A stretch of DNA of 64,000 nt from Kutzneria sp. CA-103260 (lineage in GTDB: Bacteria > Actinomycetota > Actinomycetes > Mycobacteriales > Pseudonocardiaceae), in NCBI RefSeq assembly GCF_018263855.1, contig NZ_CP073318.1, positions 1,054,001 to 1,118,000 of the forward strand, read 5' to 3'. The notes under the pieces are model-generated. The model did no database searches. It worked only from the letters and a program-made list of their open reading frames with translations, and was not told the DNA's origin. This document shows positions 21,708 to 29,897 of the stretch, piece after piece. Made by a program: the position numbers and the translations under genes. Each line of letters opens with the position of its first letter. Position 1 is the first letter of the stretch.

Positions 21708-22406
21708 TCAGACCGCCGCGGCCAGGGACTCGTGGATGAGGCCGCGGATCATCGGGGACGGGGCCACGCCGATCTCCCGGGCCAGCAGACGCCGGTAGTT
21801 CTGGTACGTCGACAGCGCCTCCGCCACGTTGCCCTCGGCCAGGTGCACCTCGATCGCCAGCCGATACGGGCTCTCCCGCAACGGATCCGCCCGCACCGCG
21901 GCCAGCGCTGCCTCCAGGGCGTCCCCGTGCCGGCCCGTCCGCAGGCACGCTGCCGCGAACCCCTCCACCGTGTGCAAATACAGCTGGCGCAAGCGTTCCC
22001 GCTCCACCAGCACCCACTCGTCGCACCAGCCCGGCAACAACTCGTGCGGGCCCAGCAGCAGACTCGTCGGCAGGTCGTCGCAGCCCTGCCGGGCCAGCGC
22101 CGACATCGCCACCAGCTCAGCGACATCCAGCCGTAGCCCCGGATCCAGGCTGATCGCGTCGCCGCCCACTCGCACCGTCGGCACCGGCAGCTGCTGCAAC
22201 CGCCACAACGCCGTCCGCAGGCTCGCCGCCACCCTCGCCTCCTGGCCCTCCGGCCACAGCAGACCCACCGCCGTGTTCCGGTTCGTGTCCCGCCGCAGGG
22301 CCACCAGTGCCAACAACCGCTGCTGTGCCCTAGGCACCACCAGCTCCCGGCCGCCCGCCGACAACACGAAGCCGTCGAGCAGGGACAGGCGCGCGGTGTT
22401 GGACAT
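21708..22406 (-). CDS. Small SARP-like regulator (winged helix plus BTAD domain)
   Basis: 232 residues. The N-terminus (LSLLDGFVLSAGGRELVVPRAQQRLLALVAL) is the OmpR-type DNA-binding start seen in SARPs, followed by LLWPEG and TALWRLQQL. The C-terminal half is a bacterial transcriptional activator domain with TPR-like helices (ADPLRESPYRLAIEVHLAEGN, then EALSTYQNYRRLLAREIGV). There is no ATPase domain. It starts at ATG 22406 with a CGGGGGTG site. Target unknown. It ends 9 bp from the stop of the convergent gene at 21699. Confidence 0.83.
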   Translation of the reverse strand: MSNTARLSLLDGFVLSAGGRELVVPRAQQRLLALVALRRDTNRNTAVGLLWPEGQEARVAASLRTALWRLQQLPVPTVRVGGDAISLDPGLRLDVAELVAMSALARQGCDDLPTSLLLGPHELLPGWCDEWVLVERERLRQLYLHTVEGFAAACLRTGRHGDALEAALAAVRADPLRESPYRLAIEVHLAEGNVAEALSTYQNYRRLLAREIGVAPSPMIRGLIHESLAAAV

Positions 22407-22530
22407 GGAGCACCCCCGAGAGATCAGCCGTTCTACGTCGTCATGGTCACGCACAACCACAGGAGTCACTGCTGCATCCAGCCGATACCACCCGAAGGGG
22501 CAGTAACATGGCGCCGCCTTCGGCGTCGCG

Positions 22531-22675
22531 GCTCGGCCCCTCGTGACCGGTGCCTCGCCCTTGCCGGATTTTCGGCCGCCGCATCGGCGTGGGTGGGTGG
22601 GCGCGTTGTGTGGCGGCGGCCGAAAATCCGCCAACCGTGCGAAGCACCGGCGGGGCCGAGCACTCTGCTGTGTTG
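22531..22675. repeat. Family B repeat, left arm of an inverted pair around a LuxR gene
   Basis: A 145-bp element that is nearly the reverse complement of 23531-23676. Each arm has its own hairpin; here it runs 22566-22629, between GGATTTTCGGCCGCCGC and GCGGCGGCCGAAAATCC. The gap from 22407 to 22870 contains no convincing gene besides this element. Confidence 0.85.
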
Positions 22676-22870
22676 GCGGTCGGACTCCACGTGCCGGACC
22701 GGGCCTCGTGGTGTGACTACCCCTCGCATCTACCTACAGTAGAAAAGAAAGTGTGCGGTGATCTGATCCGGTGAAGGGGTCGAATTCCGGGATTACCGGG
22801 TGTGATCGGGGCTGACGTGTAGGTCACGCCAGGTATCGCAATTGGCGCAGCGCGTGAGAGTATCCGGCCC

Positions 22871-23509
22871 ATGTACCGCCGTCGCCCTGTGTTGATCGTG
22901 GGGTTTTCCCCGCTGACCCGAATCGGATTGGCGCGAGTGCTGTCGCGGCTTCCCGATGTGGGGGCGATCAGCGCGGCGGCGTCGCCGGCGGCGGCGGTCC
23001 GATTCGCCAGTCGGACCGTGACCGGCATGGCCGTGGTGGATCAGACGGCCGATCCCGGGTTCACCCTCGTGCGGTCGCTGAGCAGCGGGTACACCCCGTG
23101 CCCGGTGGTGGTGCTGCTGACCCCGTCGGCCCACGCGGACGAGGACGCCAGATTCGCGTTCGGCCAGGGCGCGCAGGCGGTGGCCCTGGCCACGGCCTCG
23201 GCCAGCTATCTGCACCAGGTGCTGGCCGGCGTTTACCTCGGCGTGCCGATCCAGTCGAAGGGTGAGCCTGCCAACGCCGAGCATAAACGCGGCCATGCCC
23301 TGTCCCAGCGGGAAACGGAAATCCTCGCGCTGATCGCCGAGGGCATGAGCAGCAAGGTGATCGCGGAACGGCTCGTGGTGTCGGTGGAAACGGTCCGCTC
23401 ACACGCCAAGAACATCATCCGCAAGCTGGAGGCGAACGGCCGCGCCGAAGCGGTTTCCATCGCCTACCGCACCGGCATCTTAGATTCAGACGCCCTGCCC
23501 CTGGCCTGA
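22871..23509 (+). CDS. LuxR/NarL-type regulator with degenerate receiver domain
   Basis: 212 residues. The C-terminal NarL helix-turn-helix (LSQRETEILALIAEGMSSKV, then ETVRSHAKNIIRKLEA) is intact. The N-terminal half looks like a response-regulator receiver (PVLIVGFSPLTRIGLARVL), but the usual acidic pair after the first strand is replaced by Gly-Phe. An Asp remains near the phosphoacceptor position (MAVVDQTAD). Phosphorylation by a kinase is therefore doubtful. It stands alone between the two arms of a family B repeat, which suggests acquisition or shuffling as a unit. Confidence 0.85.
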   Translation: MYRRRPVLIVGFSPLTRIGLARVLSRLPDVGAISAAASPAAAVRFASRTVTGMAVVDQTADPGFTLVRSLSSGYTPCPVVVLLTPSAHADEDARFAFGQGAQAVALATASASYLHQVLAGVYLGVPIQSKGEPANAEHKRGHALSQRETEILALIAEGMSSKVIAERLVVSVETVRSHAKNIIRKLEANGRAEAVSIAYRTGILDSDALPLA

Positions 23510-23530
23510 GCACACAGTCTCCCATTCCGT

Positions 23531-23676
23531 CAACACAGGAGAGTGCTCGGCCCCGCCGGTGCTTCGCACGGTTGGCGGATTTTTGGCCGCCGCCACACAA
23601 CGCGCCCACCGGCCCAAGCCGACGCGGCGGCCGAAAATCCGGCAAGGGCGAGGCACCGGCTTAAAGGGGGCCGAGC
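23531..23676. repeat. Family B repeat, right arm of an inverted pair around a LuxR gene
   Basis: Reverse complement of 22531-22675 with few differences, with an inner hairpin at 23577-23640. A further 20 bp to 23696 match the end of the element at 2318-2461 (28 bp at 23669-23696, 25 identical). It lies between the LuxR stop and the tetR promoter. Confidence 0.85.
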
Positions 23677-23704
23677 TCCACGCGGCACGCGTGGCATCAA
23701 ACAC

Positions 23705-23718
23705 TGAACCGTGGTTCA
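23705..23718. promoter_or_regulatory. Palindromic operator candidate before tetR/acyl-CoA dehydrogenase
   Basis: TGAACC and GGTTCA, perfect 6-bp arms around GT, end 8 bp before the tetR ATG. The site suits autoregulation of the TetR protein and its downstream acyl-CoA dehydrogenase. Confidence 0.55.
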
Positions 23719-23726
23719 CTGCTTGC

Positions 23727-24338
23727 ATGCCCTATCGACGTACGCCTCAGGTGCAGGCCCGGCTGGACGCTCAGCGCGAGGCGCTGGTGACGGCCGCGGT
23801 CGCCCTGCTCGCGGAGCGCGGGTACGGGGGCTGCTCGGTGGCGGCGGTGGCGTCGCGGGCGGGAGTGTCGACGGGCAGCGTGTACCGGTACTTCCCGGGC
23901 AAGGCGGAGCTGGTCGTGGAGGTGTTCCGCAGCCTGGTCACCCGCGAGGTGCAGGCGGTCAAGGACGCGGCCGAAGGCCCGGGAGACCTGGTCGACCGGG
24001 TGGTGGCGATCGTGGAGACGTTCGCGAACCGGGCGCTGAAGTCGCCGACCCTGGCCTACGCGCTGCTGGCCGAGCCCGTGGATCCGGCGGTGGAAGCCGA
24101 GCGCCTGGTGTTCCGGCGGGTGTTCCAGGAGGCTTTCGCCGGCCACGTCACCGAGGCGATCCAGGCGGGCGTGCTGCCGCCGCAGGACGCCAAGATCTCC
24201 GCCGCGGCGCTGGTGGGGGCGGTCGCGGAGGTGCTGGTGGGCCCGTTGTCCGCCGGTGTCGCGAGCGCCGACACGGTGCCGAGTCTGGTCCGTTTCACCC
24301 TTCGTGCCCTGGGAGCCGACGATGCCGCCCACTCATGA
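23727..24338 (+). CDS. TetR family transcriptional regulator
   Basis: 203 residues. The TetR helix-turn-helix spans about residues 15-60 (ALLAERGYGGCSVAAVASRA, GVSTGSVYRYFPGKAELV). The C-terminal ligand domain is of the fatty-acid/acyl-CoA regulator type. Its last 17 bases overlap the acyl-CoA dehydrogenase start, so the two are co-transcribed. The dyad TGAACC/GGTTCA just upstream is the likely autoregulatory site. Confidence 0.88.
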   Translation: MPYRRTPQVQARLDAQREALVTAAVALLAERGYGGCSVAAVASRAGVSTGSVYRYFPGKAELVVEVFRSLVTREVQAVKDAAEGPGDLVDRVVAIVETFANRALKSPTLAYALLAEPVDPAVEAERLVFRRVFQEAFAGHVTEAIQAGVLPPQDAKISAAALVGAVAEVLVGPLSAGVASADTVPSLVRFTLRALGADDAAHS

Positions 24339-25938
24339 GGTCACCAACCAGGTTCCGCCGCTGACCGGCTACGACGTCGCGGCGCACCCCTCGCTGCTGG
24401 CGGGCCTGCGCCGGGAGGGAGCGGCCTGGGCCGAGCCGGAGCTGCACGAGTTGGGCCGGCTGGCGGGCAGCGCGCAGGCCCAGGAATGGGGTCGGGGAGC
24501 CAACGCGAACCCGCCGGTGCTGCGTACGCACGACCGCTACGGCAACCGGATCGACGAGGTGGATTTCCACCCGTACTGGCACGAGCTGATGACGGTGGGC
24601 GTCGAGCACGGCCTGCAAGGCGCGGCCTGGCGTGAGGAGCGGTCGGGCGCGCACGTGGCTCGGGCGGCCAAGTTCTTTGTGTGGAGCCAGGTCGAGGCCG
24701 GTCACACGTGCCCGCTGGCCATGACGTACGCGGCGATCCCGGCCCTGCGGCACAACGAGGAGCTGGCGGGGCGGTACGAACCGTTGCTGGCGGCCAAGAT
24801 CTACGACTACGGCCTGCGCGAGCCGAGCACGAAGCGCGGCCTGATCGCCGGCATGTCGATGACCGAGAAGCAGGGCGGCTCGGACGTCCGGGCCAACACG
24901 ACCACGGCGACGCCCACCAGTAACGGTGAATACGTTATCCGCGGCCACAAGTGGTTCACGTCGGCGCCGATGTCGGACATGTTCCTCACGCTGGCCCAGG
25001 CCCCCGGCGGCCTGTCCTGCTTCCTGCTGCCCCGGATCCTGCCCGACGGCACCCGCAACCGGATCCACCTCCAGCGGCTGAAGGACAAGCTGGGCAACAA
25101 GTCCAACGCCTCCTCCGAGATCGAGTACGACGACGCCGTCGGCTGGCTGGTCGGCGAGGAGGGCCGGGGCGTGCCGACCATCATCGAGATGGTCAACAAC
25201 ACCCGGCTGGACTGCGTGATCGGGAGCGCCGCCGGCATGCGTGCCGGCGTCGCACAGGCCGTGCACCACGCCGGCCACCGCAGGACATTCGGCAACCTGC
25301 TGGTGGACCAGCCGCTGATGGCCAATGTGCTGGCGGACCTCGTGGTCGAGGCCGAGGCGGCGCTGGTGGTGATGTTCCGCCTGGCCGGCGCGACCGACCG
25401 CGACGAGACGGCGTTCCGAAGGCTGGCGCTGGCGGTGACCAAGTACTGGGTGTGCAAGCGGGCCCCGATGCACGCCGCCGAGGCGCTGGAATGCCTGGGC
25501 GGCAACGGCTACGTCGAGGAATCGGGCATGCCGCTGCTGTACCGGGAGGCGCCGCTGCCCTCGATCTGGGAGGGCTCCGGCAACGTCGCGGCGCTGGACG
25601 CGCTGCGGGCGATGGCCCGCCAGCCCGAGTCGGTGGAGGCCTACTTCGCCGAGCTGGAGCTGGCCGCCGGCGCGGACGCCCGGCTGGACCGCTCGGTGGA
25701 GCTGCTGCGCAAGGAGTTGGCCGACGTGAACGACATCGAGTTCCGGGCCCGCCGGCTGGTCGAGCAGATGGCGCTGGTGTTGCAGGGATCGCTGCTGGTG
25801 CGGCACGGAAATCCGGCCGTCGCCGACGCGTTCTGCGCCTCCCGGCTCGGTGAGGACTGGGGCATCGCACTGGGCACGCTTCCGTCCGGTGTGGACAGTC
25901 GCGCCATCATCACGAGCGCGTGGACGCTACCCCGCTGA
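24322..25938 (+). CDS. Acyl-CoA dehydrogenase, AidB-like
   Basis: 538 residues, longer than ordinary acyl-CoA dehydrogenases and typical of the AidB group. Present are the flavin/substrate motif GMSMTEKQGGSDVRANTT, GHKWFTSAPMSDMFLTLAQA, and the C-terminal ALECLGGNGYVEESGMPLLY followed by PLPSIWEGSGNV. AidB proteins show weak isovaleryl-CoA dehydrogenase activity and protect against alkylation in E. coli; the function here is not known. A GGGAG ribosome site precedes the ATG inside the tetR end. The 3' end overlaps the convergent membrane-protein gene by 29 bp. Confidence 0.88.
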   Translation: MPPTHEVTNQVPPLTGYDVAAHPSLLAGLRREGAAWAEPELHELGRLAGSAQAQEWGRGANANPPVLRTHDRYGNRIDEVDFHPYWHELMTVGVEHGLQGAAWREERSGAHVARAAKFFVWSQVEAGHTCPLAMTYAAIPALRHNEELAGRYEPLLAAKIYDYGLREPSTKRGLIAGMSMTEKQGGSDVRANTTTATPTSNGEYVIRGHKWFTSAPMSDMFLTLAQAPGGLSCFLLPRILPDGTRNRIHLQRLKDKLGNKSNASSEIEYDDAVGWLVGEEGRGVPTIIEMVNNTRLDCVIGSAAGMRAGVAQAVHHAGHRRTFGNLLVDQPLMANVLADLVVEAEAALVVMFRLAGATDRDETAFRRLALAVTKYWVCKRAPMHAAEALECLGGNGYVEESGMPLLYREAPLPSIWEGSGNVAALDALRAMARQPESVEAYFAELELAAGADARLDRSVELLRKELADVNDIEFRARRLVEQMALVLQGSLLVRHGNPAVADAFCASRLGEDWGIALGTLPSGVDSRAIITSAWTLPR

Positions 25939-27097
25939 GTTCGGCGGCCATTCGGGCCCGTACGGACGCGACAGCCTTGGAGCGGGTGAACTCCCGCGAC
26001 ACCTGGGCCAGCCACTGAGTCTCGGCGGCCACGCTGGGATCCACCCAGCGCGGGGCCAGGTCGCCGACCCGGTAGCCGACGCCGGCATCGTGGGCCAACA
26101 CCGCGGCGGCGATCGTGGCCGCCTCGATGGTCGCGTCGCGCCGGGACGGATGGGTGCCGGCGCGGCGCACCGCGTCGGCGGCCCACTCCGGCACCGACGG
26201 GTGGATGTGCCCACGCAGCGCCAACTGCGCGTCCCGGATCTCGATGACGTGCCGGTACAGCGCGAACTCCACGCCGCCCTGCTGCCGGGCGACGGTGCTC
26301 AGCGCGATGGCCGGCATCGCCGCGTGCATCGCCTGCCACAGCGGCTGGATCCGCGCGTACCGCCACTGCGCGCCGACCCACCGCAGCGGCGGACTCAGAT
26401 ACGGACCCCACGCGCTCAGCGTCGCCCCGGCCGCCGACACCAGCACGCAGCAAGCCGCCAGCACCGCCGACACCTCGTCCTCGCTGGTGGTGTTCTCGTG
26501 CTGGGACAAGGCGATCCGGATGTCGTCGAACTGCCAGCCCGACCACAGCACGCCGACCAGCGCGCCAGCCATGATCAGCCGCAGCCCGGTGCGCAGCAGG
26601 CCCGGCTCCACCAGCCGGGCGTACTCGTTGAGCAGCGTGGTGAAGGTCAGCAGGCCCCACACCTCGTAGCAGATCAGCACCACGTCGTAGGCCACGAAAA
26701 CGCCGACCCGGTCCGGCGCGAGCTGCACCACGGCGGTCGTCTGGTCGGCGCCGGCGGCGAAGAACAGCACCGCGCACGCCACCATGGTCACGGCCGCGCA
26801 CAGCACGTACCGGCGGCCGCGGACCGCCTCCGGGCGTACGGAGTTGGCGAACAGCATCAGGAAAGCCAGCGCGGCCACCTTCAGCTCGTCGCTGACCAGC
26901 CCGGCGATCGCCGGCATCGGGCCGTCGATCTCCAGCGTCATCCAGGCGTCCAGGCCGAGCGCGCCGGCGATGCTCACCGCGAAGCCGAGAATGTGCCGCC
27001 CGCCCGGCACCCGCCCCTCCGCGCCGCCCGGCCGGACCCGGTAGCAGACCACCAGGATCGCCAGCAGGCAGCCGAGATAGGCGGCGATCTCAATCAT
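25910..27097 (-). CDS. MAB_1171c-type integral membrane protein (putative transporter)
   Basis: 395 residues. The N-terminal 220 residues form about seven membrane helices (IEIAAYLGCLLAILVVCY first). The rest is a soluble domain rich in Ala and Arg, matching the MAB_1171c/DUF6545 family. Function is unknown. It overlaps the ImmA/IrrE-like gene by 8 bp, and that gene lies close behind an EspR-like regulator gene. This three-gene order (regulator, HExxH protein, membrane protein) recurs in actinomycetes, which suggests a functional unit, perhaps a sensing or secretion-related system (inference). Confidence 0.75.
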   Translation of the reverse strand: MIEIAAYLGCLLAILVVCYRVRPGGAEGRVPGGRHILGFAVSIAGALGLDAWMTLEIDGPMPAIAGLVSDELKVAALAFLMLFANSVRPEAVRGRRYVLCAAVTMVACAVLFFAAGADQTTAVVQLAPDRVGVFVAYDVVLICYEVWGLLTFTTLLNEYARLVEPGLLRTGLRLIMAGALVGVLWSGWQFDDIRIALSQHENTTSEDEVSAVLAACCVLVSAAGATLSAWGPYLSPPLRWVGAQWRYARIQPLWQAMHAAMPAIALSTVARQQGGVEFALYRHVIEIRDAQLALRGHIHPSVPEWAADAVRRAGTHPSRRDATIEAATIAAAVLAHDAGVGYRVGDLAPRWVDPSVAAETQWLAQVSREFTRSKAVASVRARMAAELSGVASTRS

Positions 27098-27614
27098 CGT
27101 GTCGCCGCCGCGGCCCGAACACCCGCTCCAGCCGGACGACCTCGTCCGGCGCCTCCGCCGACGGCGGGCGCGGCAGCCGGGCCACCCGCTGGGCGATCAG
27201 CGAGGCCAACAACTCGGCCTCCTGCTCCTCGGCCTCGCTGTACACGGTGCGGCCGAGCACGCGGCGCACCAGCTCGGGCGAGAGGTTGGGCATCAGCGCC
27301 TTGGTCGCGGCGGCGTCGATCTCGGTGCTGCCGGTGTGCCCGCACAGCAGGTGCGCGACCTCGTGCAGCAGGATGTGCTGCTGGTGCAGCTCGGTGGTGT
27401 CGACCGGGTAGAGGATGTAGTCGGCCCGGTCGGTGGTCATCAGCAGCCCGCACGGCGCGCCCGAGGTCGCCGGGGCCGGCATCAGCTCGATCGGACGGCC
27501 CCGATGCGCGGCCACCGCCGCGACGAACGTGTCCGTGCGGAACGGGGCGGGGACCGGCACCGAGTCGGCCAGTTCCCGGCAGCGTCGCCACAGCCGCTTG
27601 TCCTGCACCATCAC
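27090..27614 (-). CDS. ImmA/IrrE-like metallopeptidase domain protein
   Basis: 174 residues. The zinc-peptidase motif HEVAHLLCGH lies at about residues 83-92, within HILLHEVAH. ImmA/IrrE peptidases cleave HTH repressors encoded beside them; here an HTH gene lies 6 bp upstream. The start is ambiguous: GTG 27614, ATG 27611 and GTG 27608 are all near the GGGAG site, and spacing favours the last. The C-terminal half is helical with no recognised motif. Confidence 0.78.
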   Translation of the reverse strand: MMVQDKRLWRRCRELADSVPVPAPFRTDTFVAAVAAHRGRPIELMPAPATSGAPCGLLMTTDRADYILYPVDTTELHQQHILLHEVAHLLCGHTGSTEIDAAATKALMPNLSPELVRRVLGRTVYSEAEEQEAELLASLIAQRVARLPRPPSAEAPDEVVRLERVFGPRRRHDD

Positions 27615-27620
27615 TCCCGG

Positions 27621-28052
27621 TCAGCGGGAATCCCCGTCGCGGATCGCCTCCCTGCGGGCGATCGCATCGATCATGTCACTGATGGTGTCGAGTCCGGCGG
27701 GTGAAAGCGTTACTGCTCTCAGGGCAACGTTGCGTACTCCGGCGTCCCGAAGGGCGCCCAGCAGCTCCAGCTCCTCGGCGATCTTGGCGCTCTGCTCGTC
27801 GTCGAAGAAATACGCGGGGGAGACCTGGAAGAACTGGGCCAGCGCCTCCAGGTGCCGCTTGGTGGGGTTGTCCCGGCGGCCGGTGCGCAACTGCCACAGG
27901 TACGTGGTCGAGAAGCTCTCCCCGGTGGCCTCGCGGCAGGCCTTGGCCACCTCGTCGTGGCTGTACTGCTCGCGGTTGGGCTTGCGGACCACCTGGAACA
28001 GCTTGTCGATCTTCGCAGCGAGCGACGTCGGCTCGGGCTCGAGCGCCGGCAC
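27621..28052 (-). CDS. EspR-like XRE family transcriptional regulator
   Basis: 143 residues. The N-terminal HTH (residues 10-80) resembles mycobacterial EspR along its length: TYLWQLRTGRRDNPTKRHLE, ALAQFFQVSPAYFFDD, then a helical C-terminus used for dimerisation in EspR. A GGGAGGTGG ribosome site precedes the GTG at 28052. It heads the operon with the HExxH and membrane-protein genes. EspR is a nucleoid-associated regulator of ESX-1 in Mycobacterium; the target here is unknown. Confidence 0.85.
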   Translation of the reverse strand: MPALEPEPTSLAAKIDKLFQVVRKPNREQYSHDEVAKACREATGESFSTTYLWQLRTGRRDNPTKRHLEALAQFFQVSPAYFFDDEQSAKIAEELELLGALRDAGVRNVALRAVTLSPAGLDTISDMIDAIARREAIRDGDSR

Positions 28053-28223
28053 CGTCCACCTCCCTCAGCACGGATGAAGCCGTCCTGCCTAGGTATTCAT
28101 CACAGTTTACAGGGCGGCGCTCGCCCCGACGCGCGCCGCCGGCGAGGCTACGCCGAGGGGTTATACCCGTGCAGTGCCGGGCAGAACGCCCAAAACACCC
28201 ATCGGGAGCGAGGGGCAACCCCG

Positions 28224-28430
28224 CTACCCAGGCCTTTCTCGGCAACGGCGCCGACGATCATGTTCCTCGAATTTCTCGATCAATTCGGTGAGCTGTCCTG
28301 TGGATGCGCCGATCAGCATGGGGACCCTTGGTCCGAACCGGTCGGTGTCGACCCCGGCCCCCTCCATCCGGCGCGTGCGCCGTGCACATGGGACGGTGAT
28401 CTTGACGGATCCTCGTGTCGTGCCAACCAC
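28224..28430 (-). other. Possible small open frame in the gap 28053-28437
   Basis: The 385-bp gap between the EspR-like gene and the GntR gene holds an open frame of at most 68 residues ending in a charged helix (TGQLTELIEKFEEHDRRRR). A shorter start at the ATG of MLIGAS is possible after AAGGGTCCCC. No family is recognised and codon bias is weaker than in neighbours. It may be a gene remnant or chance. The rest of the gap holds the regulator's promoter region and nothing else seen. Confidence 0.2.
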
Positions 28431-28437
28431 TCTCGGG

Positions 28438-29058
28438 TCAGCGAATCGCGAGCAGTGCCCGCAGCGTCGCGTCCAGATGCGCGGTGATCGCCTCGCGGGC
28501 CGGGTCGGGATCGCCGGCGGCCAACGCTGCCACGATCGCCTCGTGTTCGGCCAGCACCGCCTCCCGCCGGTGCACCCCGCCCTGCAGCGCCACCAGCCCG
28601 GAGACGACCTGCCGGGCTCGCAACGTTTCGTAGGTTCGGGTCAGCGTCTCGTTGCCGGCCGCGCGCACCAGGATGGTGTGGAAGCGGGTGTCGGCTTCGA
28701 TGAAAGTCCGGTCATCTTTGCCCTTCTGGTCGGCCAGCGCGGCTCGGAGCTCGTCGACCGGCGCGGCGCCGGCGGCCAGCGCTCGTTCGGCCGCGAACCG
28801 TTCCAGCACACCGCGCAGCTCCAGCAGCTCGCGCAGCTCGCCCGCGGTCAGCTCGGGGATGTACGCGCCGCGTTTGGGCACCAGCCGCACCAGCTCCTCG
28901 GCCGACAACATCAGCAGCGCCTCGCGGATGGGCGTGCGGGACACCCCGATCCGGTCGGCGATCTCCTGCTCGTTGAGGAACGTGCCCTGCGCCGCCGGAT
29001 CGGCGAGCACGGTGTTGCGCAGGTAGTCGTAGGCGCGGTCCCGGCCGGAGACAGACAT
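28438..29058 (-). CDS. GntR family regulator with FCD domain
   Basis: 206 residues. The GntR winged helix (NEQEIADRIGVSRTPIREAL) at about 25-75 is followed by an all-helical FCD ligand domain with DTRFHTILVRAAGN and the metal-binding-type His pattern HEAIVAALAAGD. The ATG at 29058 with AGGGG upstream is preferred. It is divergent from the amidase gene, and the 41-bp gap holds two GTATAC palindromes, its likely operator. Confidence 0.88.
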   Translation of the reverse strand: MSVSGRDRAYDYLRNTVLADPAAQGTFLNEQEIADRIGVSRTPIREALLMLSAEELVRLVPKRGAYIPELTAGELRELLELRGVLERFAAERALAAGAAPVDELRAALADQKGKDDRTFIEADTRFHTILVRAAGNETLTRTYETLRARQVVSGLVALQGGVHRREAVLAEHEAIVAALAAGDPDPAREAITAHLDATLRALLAIR

Positions 29059-29072
29059 CGGACCCCTTTTTC

Positions 29073-29099
29073 GTATACAGGGGGTATACACTAGCACCC
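29073..29099. promoter_or_regulatory. GntR operator candidate and leaderless promoter of the amidase gene
   Basis: Two GTATAC palindromes at 29073 and 29084, 11 bp apart. A -10-like TACACT at 29087-29092 lies 7 bases before the amidase GTG and no ribosome site is present, so transcription may start at the start codon. The second palindrome overlaps the -10. Confidence 0.5.
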
Positions 29100-29897
29100 G
29101 TGCGTATCGCGCTGAGCCAGTTCGTGTCCGACACCGACCCCGAGGTCAACCTCGCGACCATCGGCGAGCAGGCCGCCGAGGCCGCCCGCCTCGGCGCGCG
29201 GATCGTGGTGTTCCCCGAGGCCGCCATGGCCCGCTTCGGCATCCCGCTCGGGCCGCTGGCCCAGCCGCTGGACGGCCCGTGGGCCTCGGCCGTGCGGGAC
29301 ATCGCCAAGCAGCACGACGTGCTCGTGGTGGCCGGCATGTTCACGCCGTCCGACGACGGCCGGGTGCGCAACACCCTGCTCGTCACCGGGGCCGGCGTCG
29401 ACGAGCACTACGACAAGATCCACCTGTTCGACGCCTTCGGTTTCGCCGAGTCGGCCACCGTCGCCCCCGGCGACCGCAGCCTCACCCTGTCGGTCGACGG
29501 CGTCGGCATCGGCGTGGCCACCTGCTACGACCTTCGCTTCCCGCAACTGTTCCAGAAACTGGCCCGCTCGGGGGCGTCGGTGATCCTCGTGCCGGCGTCG
29601 TGGGGAGCCGGCCCCGGCAAGCGTGAGCAGTGGGAGCTGCTGGTCCGGGCCCGTGCGCTCGACTCCACCAGCTGGCTCGCCGCCTGCGGCCAGGCCGATC
29701 CGTCCACCGTGGGCGTGGACACCAAGCCCGGCGTGCCCACCGGCATCGGCTACAGCGCCGTCGTGTCGCCGCTCGGCGAGATCCGGGCCCAGGCCGTCGA
29801 CCGGCCGGAGCTGCTCGTCGTGGACCTCGATCCGTCCGAAGTGGACGATGCGCGGGGCAAGGTCCCGGTGCTGGCCAACGCCCGCGAGTTCAGCTGA
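29100..29897 (+). CDS. Carbon-nitrogen hydrolase (nitrilase superfamily, omega-amidase-like)
   Basis: 265 residues with the catalytic triad of the superfamily: Glu40 in VVFPEAAMA, Lys106 in HYDKIHLFD and Cys142 in [10 protein letters not shown]. The DLRFP pattern is typical of amidases of the Nit2/omega-amidase branch rather than nitrilases. It is convergent with and overlaps by 8 bp a PatB-like lyase gene, and is probably controlled by the divergent GntR protein. An amide or omega-amide substrate is likely; the exact one is unknown. Confidence 0.85.
   Translation: MRIALSQFVSDTDPEVNLATIGEQAAEAARLGARIVVFPEAAMARFGIPLGPLAQPLDGPWASAVRDIAKQHDVLVVAGMFTPSDDGRVRNTLLVTGAGVDEHYDKIHLFDAFGFAESATVAPGDRSLTLSVDGVGIGVATCYDLRFPQLFQKLARSGASVILVPASWGAGPGKREQWELLVRARALDSTSWLAACGQADPSTVGVDTKPGVPTGIGYSAVVSPLGEIRAQAVDRPELLVVDLDPSEVDDARGKVPVLANAREFS

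Noticed and set aside
22288..23726. Insertion sequence with transposase between the family B arms
   Set aside because: The only gene inside encodes a LuxR regulator; no transposase or target duplication was found.
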